A stretch of 64,000 nucleotides of DNA, taken from the NCBI GenBank assembly GCA_029783825.1, contig JAREIK010000385.1:2659501-2723500 (forward strand), given 5' to 3'. The notes below the pieces were generated by a model that saw only the letters and a list, made by a program, of their open reading frames with translations, searched no databases and was not told where the DNA came from. The stretch is from Sapria himalayana. Its lineage: Eukaryota; Streptophyta; Magnoliopsida; Malpighiales; Rafflesiaceae. The first letter of the stretch is position 1. Each line of letters starts with the position of its first letter. Both the position numbers and the translations under genes were made by a program. Below, piece by piece: positions 11,396 to 24,700 of the stretch.

Positions 11396-14300
11396 AAAAA
11401 TTATGGTGGATTCAAAAAAAAGAAAATATTTGCACATTAATACTCTTCTTCAAATTATTTTAAAAAAATATAATTCTAAATATTATGTTTTTATTACCCA
11501 TAAATCATAAACCGTCATTTTTTAAAAAAAAAAAAAAACTATTACTTTCAAATTTCTATAACTCAAAAATCAGTTTTTTTTTAATTTAAAACTTTTACAT
11601 ATATATTTATAAATTAGGTGTGTGTGTGTGTGTGTGTGTGTGTGAATATATATATCAATTTATTTATTTATTTATAAGTGTGTGTGTGTGCGTGTGTGAA
11701 TATATATATATATATATCAATTTATTTATTTATTTATAAGTTTGTGTGTGTGTGTGTGTGTAACTTAAATTAATATATATATATTATTTATTTATTTATT
11801 TATATTTAATCTTTTATTATGAATTATGAAGTTTTAGCTTATTGCACTAGTTAAGGCTACAAAAAGAATCTCAAACACAGATAAGATGTTGAGCTTCAGA
11901 TATAAATTAAAAAATTATATTTCTCTTAATTATAATTTATTTCACCATATATTTATAATTGTACTCTCTTATTTATTTAAAGTATAATATGAGTCCTAAG
12001 TAATTTAAAATTTATTAATCTCCACGTGTTAATATTATATATACTTATTGATTAAATTAAATTACTGACTGTCTTATTTAATCAGTATCTTATGAATTCT
12101 CTTTGACATGCCACTTAACTTATTTGATATGTCAGATTAAAATTAACCTGCATGATTTGAGGTTATCAAAATTTGTAAGTATCTTCAAGGAGATATTATC
12201 GATCATTTTAATAAGATATGAATTATACCAATAATTAATATTTATCATATAATTTTAATAGTTATCATATAATTTTAATAGTTATCCAATTAACTGAGTT
12301 TATTGTTCTATTCATAGATCTCATTTTATAAAAATCAAAACAATGATTAACAAATTAGTTATTTATTAAGTAATTCAATATTAAGAATAATAGTATTCGT
12401 AATTATGATTAGCGTTAGTTGTTTTATATGTTAGTATAAAATAATTATCATGAGTTGGTCTCATTCAATACATACAAGTATAATAGTATAAGAAGTTTGA
12501 ATTTTATCATACTCTGTAGTCAAGACGGACCTACTAGAACTTTATGCTACAATCTTACTAATTATGTATCAAACTCCATTAGACTATGAACATAAAACTT
12601 ATATTTCACAAGAATTAATAATTTATTCTTATATGTGTGGGTCAAATTCAACACACAAATGGACTGTTTGATAACACACATAAAATCTTCAAATAATTAA
12701 AAATTAAAATTTTTAATGGTTTAGAATTTTAGTGAAAATTCATTGACAATTTTAAGTAGGCAGCGACCTACTTAATGCTGAAGGCTATAAATTTTCAACA
12801 AAATATTTTATCCTTTTTTTTTCATTACTTTTTCATTTTCTCATTCAAGCTAAAGTTCAGTTTGTGAATTTGTCATCTTCTTCTCTTTTCTCTGTCACTA
12901 CAAACCCTAATTCTGACCATCTTTTAGTGTTAATTTAATAGAGAAAATAGTAAATCAACTGGTTTTTTCATTAATTTTTATTTTTATATTAAAAATTTGA
13001 TAGTTTTAATTAGTTTAGATTTTATTGGTTGTTTTTTTAACATTTTTATTTCTTTTTTAGATTTATGATTTATTTATTGATATGTTTTTAGGGATTTTAT
13101 TTTTTTTATAATTAATTATTATAGTGAAAAAAAAATAATTAGAAATTTTATTTATGTTGGATATTATGTAATATAATCGTAATAAGAGTATATATGTAAA
13201 ATATATCATTTTCAGCATTCAACATTTACAGTTATCAAATAATATATTTATATTCAGCATTTAATTAATAATAATTTATTGAACAACTTTTCAATATAAA
13301 TTCAACACATACAAAATTCAGTCTTAGTATTTAGTATTTAATTTTTTCAGTTTTATCAAATGGGCCCTAAATCATCTACTATAAAGAATAAAAGACATTG
13401 ACATTATATATAAATACAAACATATCTCATGTAAATTCTTATAGTAGTGAAATAATATAATTATATTAAATATATATCTATGACAATAAAATGAAATTTA
13501 GTATACATTTAGTCCTAACATATTTGTGTGTGTGTGTGTGTGTGATATATAAGTATATTCATAAACATACATATATATAAGTTTTGAATTTTTTTAAAAA
13601 TGAAAAAGCTTCACAAATTCAAAAATCCATTTCACATATCAGGTTTCTAATTTTGGTAGTTGTTGAATTTGAAAACCTTTAAAATAAGTATATATTTTTA
13701 ATGATGATGTGTTGGCGCATGAATATATTTTGGTTTTTATTTTTGTGGGCCCAAAAAAGTAAATTTTTTATATTTGATATACATTTTTTTTCCTACGAAG
13801 GGTGTTGCAAATATTTTCATCTTATGACCCAAAATATAATTTTTTCTTAAATTTGTATGCAGGTATGGAACATGCTTAAATCAAAAAAAAAAAAAAGTAA
13901 GATTATGTTTAGTGGCAATAAAATGAAAATATTTATGTTTTGGTATATCTTCTCAAAAATATTTTAAAAAATTAACCTAAAATATAAATATTTATGTTTT
14001 AGGGTACCTAAAATTGAAAATCTAATTTTGCCTCCTTCCAACCACTTACACAACATACACATCACACGCACACACACTCCAAACCTAGCTCTCAATTTAG
14101 CATTACATTGATAATAAATTAATATGAGATATTTTGAGGGACATCTCATTTAATTGAGGGTTCCCTCAAAACTTACATTTAGTAAAATCTCTCTAATAAA
14201 TATTAAAATATGTACAATCATAATAATAAATACATATCAAATAATCAAAAAAAATTAGTGCTTTAATTGTCGAATGGTCATCTCATCCTTCATGTTCATC

Positions 14301-17300
14301 ATCTAAATTTTGATCTTTAGAGGCATGCATCTCTTATGTGACTCCGTGACTTTTTCTATAGGTTATAACATTTAAAATAGAGCAATTTATATGAGAACCA
14401 TAATATATATATATATATATATATATTTTGCTTTCCTATTTTGTTTTTCCTTATTGTTATTTTCATTATGCACAGTTAAACATAGATTATGAACATCATC
14501 TTGATTTGTTATCATTTCTTTCTTAAGTTTAAATGCACAATTTTAGAAGATAAAACTATGTTCTAAATGTATTCATTATGTGCATCACTTTGTTGGGAAT
14601 AAATCTCATTTAACGAAAAGGAAGAGAGAGACAAATCTAAACAAGAATCTAAAAGGTACTTACTAAATAATGTTCTCCTCAATAATGAATCCAGATGCAT
14701 CATAATCATTTTTCAAGCATACTATCAGCCTCTATTTGTGATTTGGAGTAAAAAAAAACCTTGTTAGTGCTTTGAGTCACCACTAATTGTGCTTCTATCT
14801 ATCAACTATTGTTGAGGATTCCGTCACAATTTTAATCTTCTACTTTCTTATTTCCTTTTTATATTACCATTGAAATAAATAAAAAAATAGATAATGAAAA
14901 TTAGACTAGCGATCCCAATTATCTTGCTGGTGTATTCACAGCACTTTGCAAAAAAAAAAACTAAAAGCTTGAAACAAAATGATGAGAATTTTGAGAAAAG
15001 GAGAAAGAGGGGGTGAGAGGTGGGAGCATTTTGTGCTAACAAAATCTATTGGCAAAATAATTTATGTTCGTTCTAGCCATAAAAAAAATAAAATTTTAAA
15101 CTCTACAATACTATTAAGTGTGGGTTGACTAGCAGAAGACTATTATTGTCCTATTTCCATATGAATATGATCACATAATATATCTAAAAAAGAAAAATTA
15201 TGTGAAACATAACACTTGGTGGGAGTAATCTATCTTTCAAAAATTAGCCAGCACAATGAAAGAATGACCATCTCCCTTGAAACATCTTATAAATTATCAA
15301 CTTAAAATATAATTTAAGAATATTTATGTAAGCTACACATTGGAAAAGTGCACCAGGTGCCAATCGAACTCCCGACGCACATCATTTTTAAAAAGTTGAG
15401 TTTTTTCATGCTCATGCAAGTCCAGTCATCACACTCTATCAGGTTATATGAAGAGATGACATTATGAGTTTTAGAAATATCTTTGTAAACCTTACCCTAC
15501 CATATAGCCTCAATCAATGATACTTAACCCCAATTAAAGACATGTATAACTAACCAATGATATTTTCTATTAATTAAGAGCATCTTGCCCTAATGAAAAC
15601 TATCTAGCCTCAGCTAATGATACCGAGTCTCAATCAAGGGTATTTAGCACCAACTAAAAATACTCAATATGTATCAAAATTATCTAATTTCTTATACATA
15701 AGTCTCATTCATATTAGAACATATGTCTAAGTAATTTTTATGTGACTTAGCTCACACAAAATACATGATTGGATGCTCTCAGCATAAGACAATCCAAATA
15801 ATACCCAATAATTATTTTCTAAGACACCTGTAGCATTAGAAGTTGTAAGATATAATCAATTATAGTAGATTAATCCTCATAGACTTTGTATAGTTGATAC
15901 TTAAAAGGTTGTAAGTGATATTCAATTTTATTTGTTATCTCGTTTATCTCTTCTCATCTTTCACTTCCAAAATGACACACTATTATGTTTGTAATAACTA
16001 AATTTTTGAATCAGAGAGAAAGAAAGTGTTTGACTCGCCTAGTTGAATCACTATTTTTATACACAATTCTTGAAGTATTATGACAATGAGAAGGTGAAGA
16101 TACTTGTGTCCAATTAATCCAAAAATTAGATGCTTGAGACCTAAAAGATTATAAAATGTAAGACTTGATGAATTCTAAATATAAAGATCATAGATTTAAA
16201 AAATTAACGATCATAGTTATTATATTTCAATAACTTAGAGAAGGTAATCAAACACATGCATATATTTGTGTATGTATGCTTCAATGTGTGTGTGTGTATT
16301 TGTGTGTGCATATTCATATATATGTAGGTATATATGTGTGTGTGTGTGTGTGTGTGTATTTATGTGCGTGCATGTTCATATATTTGTAGGTGTGTGTGTG
16401 TGTTTATTTCAGACAAACTAAATACACATGAAAGAAATATTTCATGCACATGCACATGTGTGGGTACACATTCATGAGGATTCATAAGCATGTGAGTATT
16501 CAAACATGTGCATATATATATATATATATATCTCTATCTGTGTGTGTGTGTGCGTGCGCGCATGTGTGTGTTTGTGTGTGTGCATATTCATTTAAATGCA
16601 GGTATATAAATATATATGCATGTATTTTTTTTAGAGTCAATACATCTGAGAAAAATATTTGTATGAAATGGTCAATGGGTTAGTTAGCAAGAAAAAACAT
16701 ACATTGGTAGGATTTAAGTTAAAACTATAACACATGGATGCCACAGAATATTTAAGCATTATATAGAAGAAAACAAATAAAAAAAGAGGGGAATTGGAAT
16801 TTGAGCCAATAGTCACTACAAACCCTAGGCACGCAATTCCAACCCCAACTTGAAAAAATTCAAGGTGAATCAGATAATATGTGATTGAGTTTTAGGTTTT
16901 TAAGCTTAGATTCATGTCTTAGCATGCATTAGGAACCCTCGATTTGCATGAGATGTCTCTCAATACATCACCCATAAAATTATTCTTAGCATTTGGCTAA
17001 TTTGATATTTAGGGTTGAGTTATTACTTGTGTATTATTAATATATTATTTTTATTTCATTAGATATTTGTATTGATGATGTGTCGTGGAATGTCGATTAT
17101 ATGAATGTATAATAGAATCAAGATTTAGAATTTTTTTCTCTATCATAGTTTTATGCATACCAACGATGACAGATGATGATAGGTATGCTACATGACATAC
17201 TCATATAATATGATAAGAGAACATGACAACCCTTATATGACTTACCTTAACGTGTGAGATAAGTTTATACAAAAACTTGAGATTGAGGTAAGTTTAATTA

Positions 17301-18100
17301 TTGCAAGTTTGATACTCACGAAATTAAAAATACAAACACAATTATGACTAATTTATTGTGTATATTATAGAATGACAAACCTAGAGTAATAGGAGGGTTA
17401 AATATAATGTATAACCTAGGCATTTCACTTTCACCATAATATGAAAGTCATGAGTTGATCATGTTACATGGCAACATGTAAGTCATAGGGCAGAGGTGAG
17501 AGGAGATGACCCATATAATGGTGATAGTCATGTAAATTAAATTTTATTATATGATTTTCATACATGAGATTCATAGGAAGGTGTATGTTAATTATCATGA
17601 GTATATTACTTCTGAAGCTAAAAGTATAAATATATTTATTATCACATTTTCTCGTGTCTTTAAGATATTAGAGATCAGAGAATAAAAGTGCATATTCAAA
17701 ATACCCATCAATGGTAGTTGACGATTTGCCTAAAAAAAGTAAATAAATAGATGACCCACAAATAGAATGATATGTTATTCTGGTAATAAAATACTAAGGG
17801 AACAACTACCCTAAAATTTTAAATATCTTACTGAAATCTCAAGTTTATCGACTTAACTTAAGTAGTAGTTGATTTACTGTTAATTGCTCAAATTATCAAC
17901 TCAATAAATATGAGATTAATATTTAGACTTAATTATATTTTACTACTTGTGTGATTTATATACTTGTTACACACTATATTTTTTTGACGAAGCTACCAAG
18001 AATTGAAAATTTGATTATTATCTAAATAGTAAATATGAGTTGACATAATTGTTATTATAAAATAATACTTTGTTTCTAGTTGATTATATATATTTATTGC
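11396..18100. other. AT-rich intergenic DNA with microsatellites
   Basis: About 6.7 kb upstream of the helicase gene with no supportable gene. TG and TA microsatellites occur at 11619-11644, 11677-11718, 11744-11761, 13525-13544 and 14403-14427. A longer compound TG/TA/ATGC tract occupies about 16260-16625. Positions 15490-15700 contain loosely repeated CTCAATCAA/CCAACTAAA words. No RNA gene, conserved frame or bounded transposon was recognised. Confidence 0.5.
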
Positions 18101-18109
18101 TTAATATTT

Positions 18110-18510
18110 GTTTTGTTTTTTTTTTTGTATTTTTTTGGTTTGTTTAGTTTAGTCTTGCTTAGTTTAGTTTAATTTTGTTTTGTTTAGTCTTGATTTGTTT
18201 AGTTTTGTTTTGCTTAGTTTTGTTTTGCTTAGTTTTGATTTGCTTAGTTTTTTCGTCCTGCTTAGTTTCGTCCTGCTTAGTTTCGTCCTGCTTAGTTTCG
18301 TCCTGCTTAGTTTCGTCCTGCTTAGTTTCGTCCTGCTTAGTTTCGTCCTGCTTAGTTTCGTCCTGCTTAGTTTCGTCCTGCTTAGTTTCGTCCTGCTTAG
18401 TTTCGTCCTGCTTAGTTTCGTCCTGCTTAGTTTTGTTTAGTTTAGTTTTGTCTTGTTTAGTTTAGTTTAGTTTAGTTTTGTCTTGTTTAGTTTAGTTTAG
18501 TTTTGGTATT
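18110..18510. repeat. 15-bp minisatellite upstream of the helicase gene
   Basis: The core at 18251-18430 consists of 12 perfect tandem copies of TTTCGTCCTGCTTAG (180 bp). On both sides are diverged relatives, TTTTGTTTTGCTTAG and TTTAG runs, from which the CpG-containing version appears to have been amplified. The array ends about 160 bp before the upstream ATG and 270 bp before the main ATG of the helicase gene, so it sits in the promoter or leader. Long open frames across it come only from the 15-bp period. Confidence 0.95.
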
Positions 18511-18776
18511 TTTTTTATTGTGGACCTAAGGAGTATTTCGGACAAACTAAACATATAGGACGGAGTGATGACTGCGACATGCTTCCATGATCATGGAAGA
18601 TTAAACTACTAGGCTCCTGCTAATGAACGCTACGAATGCACTTCAGGAGCTCAATATTTCTGTGAATTTGCATGCTTTTTCATGCTGCTGGATACTGGTT
18701 CAACTTCTTTTCAAATCAAAGTTCTCTGCTAAGAGGAGCACTGTTTCTCTTCCATCGACGAATTTCGAATATTGCC

Positions 18777-21700
18777 ATGACGAATCGTTCTAATTATCAA
18801 GGGGACGGAGCTTATCACAGAAGTGGAGCTCCCAACAGGGGTGGTCGAGGGTGCGGAAGGGGGGGCCGTGAACAGCAGAGGTGGTGGGACCCAGTTTGGA
18901 GAGCCGAGCGCCTGAGGCAGAAAGAATCTGAGGTGTGTTACGTCCGCTGGTAGGAACATTTTATGAATTTTATCGCTTGTTGTTCTTGGATCGAGCCAGG
19001 ATTCTCATAGCAGAGCCAAAACATTCAAATTCAGAATAGCAGCATAGCATATGAATTATACAGCATGTTGTTCTTGGTTCATATTTTGATTTTTGAAACT
19101 TGTTAAAACCAAATAATAGAAACTAGCAGTGTTCAGTCAACACACTTTTGGTTTTCATGTTTGGTGGGTTATTTGATTTTTTGGCATTAATTTGTGAATT
19201 TATATCGCAAAATCCATAATCACATAATGCTACACTGATTACACGAGGTAAGAATTTTTATAGACTTACTAGAAAAACAAAAATAAAGACTATTATACCC
19301 TTATGTGTTAATATATTTTTTAACAAGCACATATATTTTAACAACTCTTCCCAAATACGATGCTATTACTTAGAAGTATAGATAGTTTGCTAAATAAGAA
19401 ATGAAAATGCAAAGTGAAGTGCACTTTGGCCCTTGGAAAACATAATAAAAGATGCACGGAAGAAGGAATAAAAGATAATATGATATTGCTAGGTTAATAA
19501 TGATGTTGAGCGACATGATAATCAATATTAATGTGTTTAGTTTGCTCATGAAACATTGAGTTATATATAATATGAATAGTACCCTTATTAATGTGATACA
19601 AAAAAGTAGAGTGACTAAGAAAAATTTTCATGTCTGTAAGTAATCAACGTAACCAAACTATTTTATAAGTTATAAGTAGAAGAGATCATTATGTGATAAT
19701 TTTACTTTTGTAAAAGATCTAAAAGTAATATTTTGATTCTCATTCTTCCATGAAACAAGAGAATCAATTTAATATTTTTCTTAAATTGTGATTGGTAGGA
19801 TCACCAGCCTAAGAAATGTTGGTATAAGCTTGTGATCCCTAAGGATGATGTAGAAAGTCAAAGACTCCGAAACTATGTACCCCAAAAATACTTTAGAATG
19901 TGAAGTGTAGCCCAATGAGATGTAATAGGTGCAATAACAAATTGGATAATTTTATGAACAATATGGGTAATATATCAGTAAATGATAATTAGATAGACTA
20001 AGTTATTGACAATAACACAGTATAAATCAGGATTTAGTAGGAGAAAATTATCTGAGGAAGAATATTGAGCATCAATCTTAAGAGGGGGTCAATAATTTTA
20101 TTATTAGTAAGATGTGCATGCTCAAATATGACAACTATATAATTTGATTGAGATAAAAGATAATTTTTTGAAAAGGATGCAATCTCAAGGCCCAAAAATT
20201 TATCATACCAGGCTTAGATTTTTCATTGCAAAATACTAAACTAACTCAGATTTCACAGATGTAACTCTATTAAAATTATTACTAGTAATAATCATATTAT
20301 CAGCATATCAAGAAAATAAAATACGATATACAATAGTACATTTGATAAATGACATTGAATTATGAGGCTATGATGAGAAATAAGCAAAATAATCACCATA
20401 GAGAACTTCTCAATTTTTGCTCGGGGTATTTGTTTGAGATAATATAAAACATGCTTTCTTCACTATACTGGTAATAAATAGCAGGAGGTTATATGTAAAC
20501 TTTTCATGAAGGTCACTATTTAGAAAGATATTTTTGATACCCATTTAATATATATGTCATTGATGAATGGAAGAAACTATAATAAAGATATGAATAATAG
20601 TCATATTTGCAACAAAAACAATAAGATTCTTATAATCCATGTTATATTATCTAGAGTAACCTTTAGCAACAAGTAAGACTTTGTATATTTCAACATATCT
20701 ATTGAAGTTGATTTTGATTTTATAAATTTAGTGAGAATCAATGACATATTTTATTGGAGATAAAAATACCAAGTTTTAAGTGTGAGTATGGCATAGAGAA
20801 AAGTGAGTGATGAATAATCTCATTATAAGAAAAAAGATTAGAAATATAATAAATAGAAACTAATAGCATGATAAAGCAAAATTTATAAGTTTAGTAGACT
20901 TGTGAATTTAGATGAATCCAGAAGGGGGAGAAACCATTATTTTAGGAGATGATTAAGAAATTGTTGGAGGACTCGCTATATTAGGAATCAACATGTCAAA
21001 TTAGTTGAGTTATTAGTAAAAATCTTTTAAAAATTATTATCCAAAACTAGATTAGAAACATGTGAACAATGATTAGTACTTTCTTAAATTCAATATTAAA
21101 GGGATCAATGTGAATAAGATCAGACATAGCCATTTTATGAGAATTAACAATCACAGAATTGAATGAGACATGCTTACGGAACATACCACAATGAGAGACA
21201 TAATTTTTGACTAATTAGGTCAAAACAATGATATCTTTTTGATCAACACCATATCACATAAAGATTCACAATAAAATCATGAGGATAGTTTATTATGCTC
21301 AACTCGAGGTCTTATGACAAAATAAGTAAAATAGAAAAATCATTAGAAGTATATTTGTCACCCAAATCACTATGAAAATACTTTATGATAGATGAATGTT
21401 GAGCTTTTACAAGAGTTCTAAGATTTTTAAGCATATCAAGATAATTAGAGTGATGTTTCATAATCTAAACCCTTGAATAATGAATGAAGTCGTAGGGGAT
21501 GAAGAATAATATCACGATCACTCATTTGTTATTATAAGTGATGATCCTCATACATCAGAATGAATGAGATTAAAAGGAGCGAAAGAAGAACTAATAAGTT
21601 TTATATAATGGCAAAACAAAATTTAGTTAGTTTGAAACTATTATACTTTGAAATATCATGAGTTTTTATATTTTTGAATGTTCTTGTATGAGATAAAAAT

Positions 21701-24700
21701 TATACTAGTATAATTTTTAAAATGTGAAAATATTTTAAAAATCAAAAGATGAATGAGGCTATTGAAATTCAAGCCAAAAACAAAACAAACAATAATATAA
21801 CTTAATAATCAAAAAAATACAAAAAAAAATCTCATATAAGGGGCAAGTCGAAATTAGGTAGCTTACATGTTGGATGTTTATATTCATAATATCTTTTTCA
21901 ATTTGATGTGTAAATATTTAAAATGTGAAGCTTAGAGTAAAAAAAATATAAGTTGAGATTATTTTAAGGTTTTTGTGAAGATATTTATTAGTTGCTATAT
22001 TGTTTGAATATAAGTCGTAGCAATATTTTTATTCTTATTCTGATATTCTTTATGAGAAAGAAATGATTCACTTTTATATGAATTAATTTCTCGTGAAATA
22101 CTAGATTAGCGATTATATATTTTGTTATTTGACTGTCACCATAAAGAGTTGTGAAGGGGAAAGTGGATATTCAATCTATTTGAATAGATGCTGAATCAAA
22201 AATATCTTATAGGTGACCATCACCATCACCATCATTTTGAATTCTATATTTACTTTGGATCTCAAAATAATTTTATTTTTTTTAGAATACAATATTATCT
22301 CCAAAAAATTATAAAAATTTATCAAATATTCTCTTGTGCAAGCTGTAATCAATTAGAATTTGAATAGTTGGCTCACTATAATTTTTTATGATTTCTAAAA
22401 GAAATTCCAAGTCTTAGAGACTTCTTTAAATATCTCACTATTTGAAATATTGTATGTTGGTGTTCATGTTGATGAGAACTAGAAAATAATTAGCTATATT
22501 GAATGTTTAAGTTATATCTAGTCTGATAATATATAGTTTGTTAATTTTTTGTGTAATTTTTCTATAAGTAGTAGAGTCAATTAGATAAAAATTCTGTATT
22601 TTGGTTCAATATGAGTATCTACTGAAATACAATATAAAAATTTAGTTTCTATAAAAGTATTTATCACATTCTTTCTAGGTGTCAAAATAATTTAGCTTTT
22701 AGAGTAAGTTATTTATATTGCAAGAAAATATATGAGTTTTTTAGGTCATTTATATGGAATTGTGATTGAAGACACTTGTTGAGTTGAATGATTTTTAATT
22801 TTATATTTTGTGATTAAAATATCATTCACACACATAATATTAAAAATCATTTCGTCACTAGAATATCTCTAGAAAAGTAAAGGGAAGTCCATAACATATT
22901 TGTGTAAATAAAATGAGGTGGAAATAAGTGAAAATCTCATAAATTAGGCTATTAATGATTGTCTTAGGCTATATGCTTTTCATAATTTATAAACCATGCC
23001 TAATTATACTACTTGAAACTCATGTGACTGTTTCATATTCACCTTCTTCTCAATGTTATAATGAATAAAAGTATTTGTAATGTTTAACTGATGTATTTTT
23101 TATTTATTAGATGCTACCAATAAAATAATAATTTTTATGAAGTTTATCTTGGCTACTAGAGAAAAAATATTCGTGTAATTAACATCAAATATTTGAGTAA
23201 ACCCACTTGCTTCAAATCCTGTTTTAAGGTAATTAATTTTTTCTTTTATATCTATTTTCATAGTGAATATTTATTCATAATAAATAATTAATTTTTTAAT
23301 ATATGGTGATATTAATTCCTAAGTCTTATTAGAGTGAATGATATTTCTCTCCTTCAACATGGATTGATGCCATCTTAAGTGAGATAATATCTCAGAAATG
23401 GACAATTATTCTAGTATTAGCAAGAGAAATAATAAAAAAAGAAAGAATACATGTTAATGAAAATATCTGTGATATTGGATACCAAGTACAACTTATTTAT
23501 CTATGTTGGAGAGTGATCAGAAGATTAAGATTATAAGAGTTTGTTGTAAGATTATTTGAATTTTTAGTGGACTCATCTTTGGCATGAATAGAGTGTGTGT
23601 TTCTCCCCCTCTTAGTATAAATTCTAAGTTTTGAGTGATCAAATTTCTCAGTCTATGACTTCATTATAACTCGGAATTGATGTAGACTAATAAACTATTA
23701 TGTCATCCAAACTCATGATAGATTTTCTCTTCAAGGAAACATTGCTTTCATGAAAATTAATATGATTTGTACTTATTAATACTTATGAAGATTGTATGAG
23801 TCTCATTATAATATTGACCAATAAGTTTAGTTGTAGTGGTCAAGGTAACTTTTTTTAGCTAAAGCTTAAAATGAAAATAATGAGGAGTAAGGAAAAATAA
23901 CATATTCATATGTATCCTTTGGACTCGTACCTTTTCTAAGCTATCTGAAAAAGAAATCTTAAAAAAATTAACGTTAGTATTTACTAAAATTTTATTAATT
24001 TCTGATAAAAAATATTTGCATTTTTTAGGATATTAAAGTATTAAAGTAAAATTTATCTTAAGACTTTGAGTGTTAACTAGTTCCATCTTGGAGACAAATC
24101 ATGGATAAAATAATTATTTCAAAGATAAATGAGTTCTCTTTGGAATATAGAATCTAAAAGGCTACGCGTTAAGAAAATATAGAACATAGAAGATGACATA
24201 TGATTGATAAGATAATTTATGATAAAAATCATATATTCTAAAAAAAAATTCTTTGAAACATGAATACTCCTCTAAAGTGAAGTATTTGAGCTGTTCTAAT
24301 TAGATAATATTTTTTTTTTATTTAGTAATCTCATTATGTATGAGTATGCTAATACAAAAAATTTAATATATAATTTTGTGATTCATATGATAATTTTTAA
24401 ATATATTTGATATATATTTTAATACATTATTATTATTTTTTAATATTTTTATCAAATTAATTTTTTATTATTTTATGAAATATATAAAAAATAGAAAACA
24501 CTTATGATTGATATTTTGAACATGAAATAGAAATATACATATAAATCATGAATAATGATCAATAAGAATAATCAAATACATAAAGTTCTCTTAGGTATTT
24601 AATGAAAAGGTACACATATTAAAGCTTACTTTAAAGTTTTTTGATCCAGAAAATAAATATCTATAGAAGAAAAGATAGAGTTTAGTGAGTTGTTTAGAAA

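Noticed and set aside
18175..18465. Two overlapping open frames encoding repeats of SSCLV and LLSFV
   Set aside because: They arise only because the 15-bp repeat has no stop in any of these frames; no start context, homology or codon signal.
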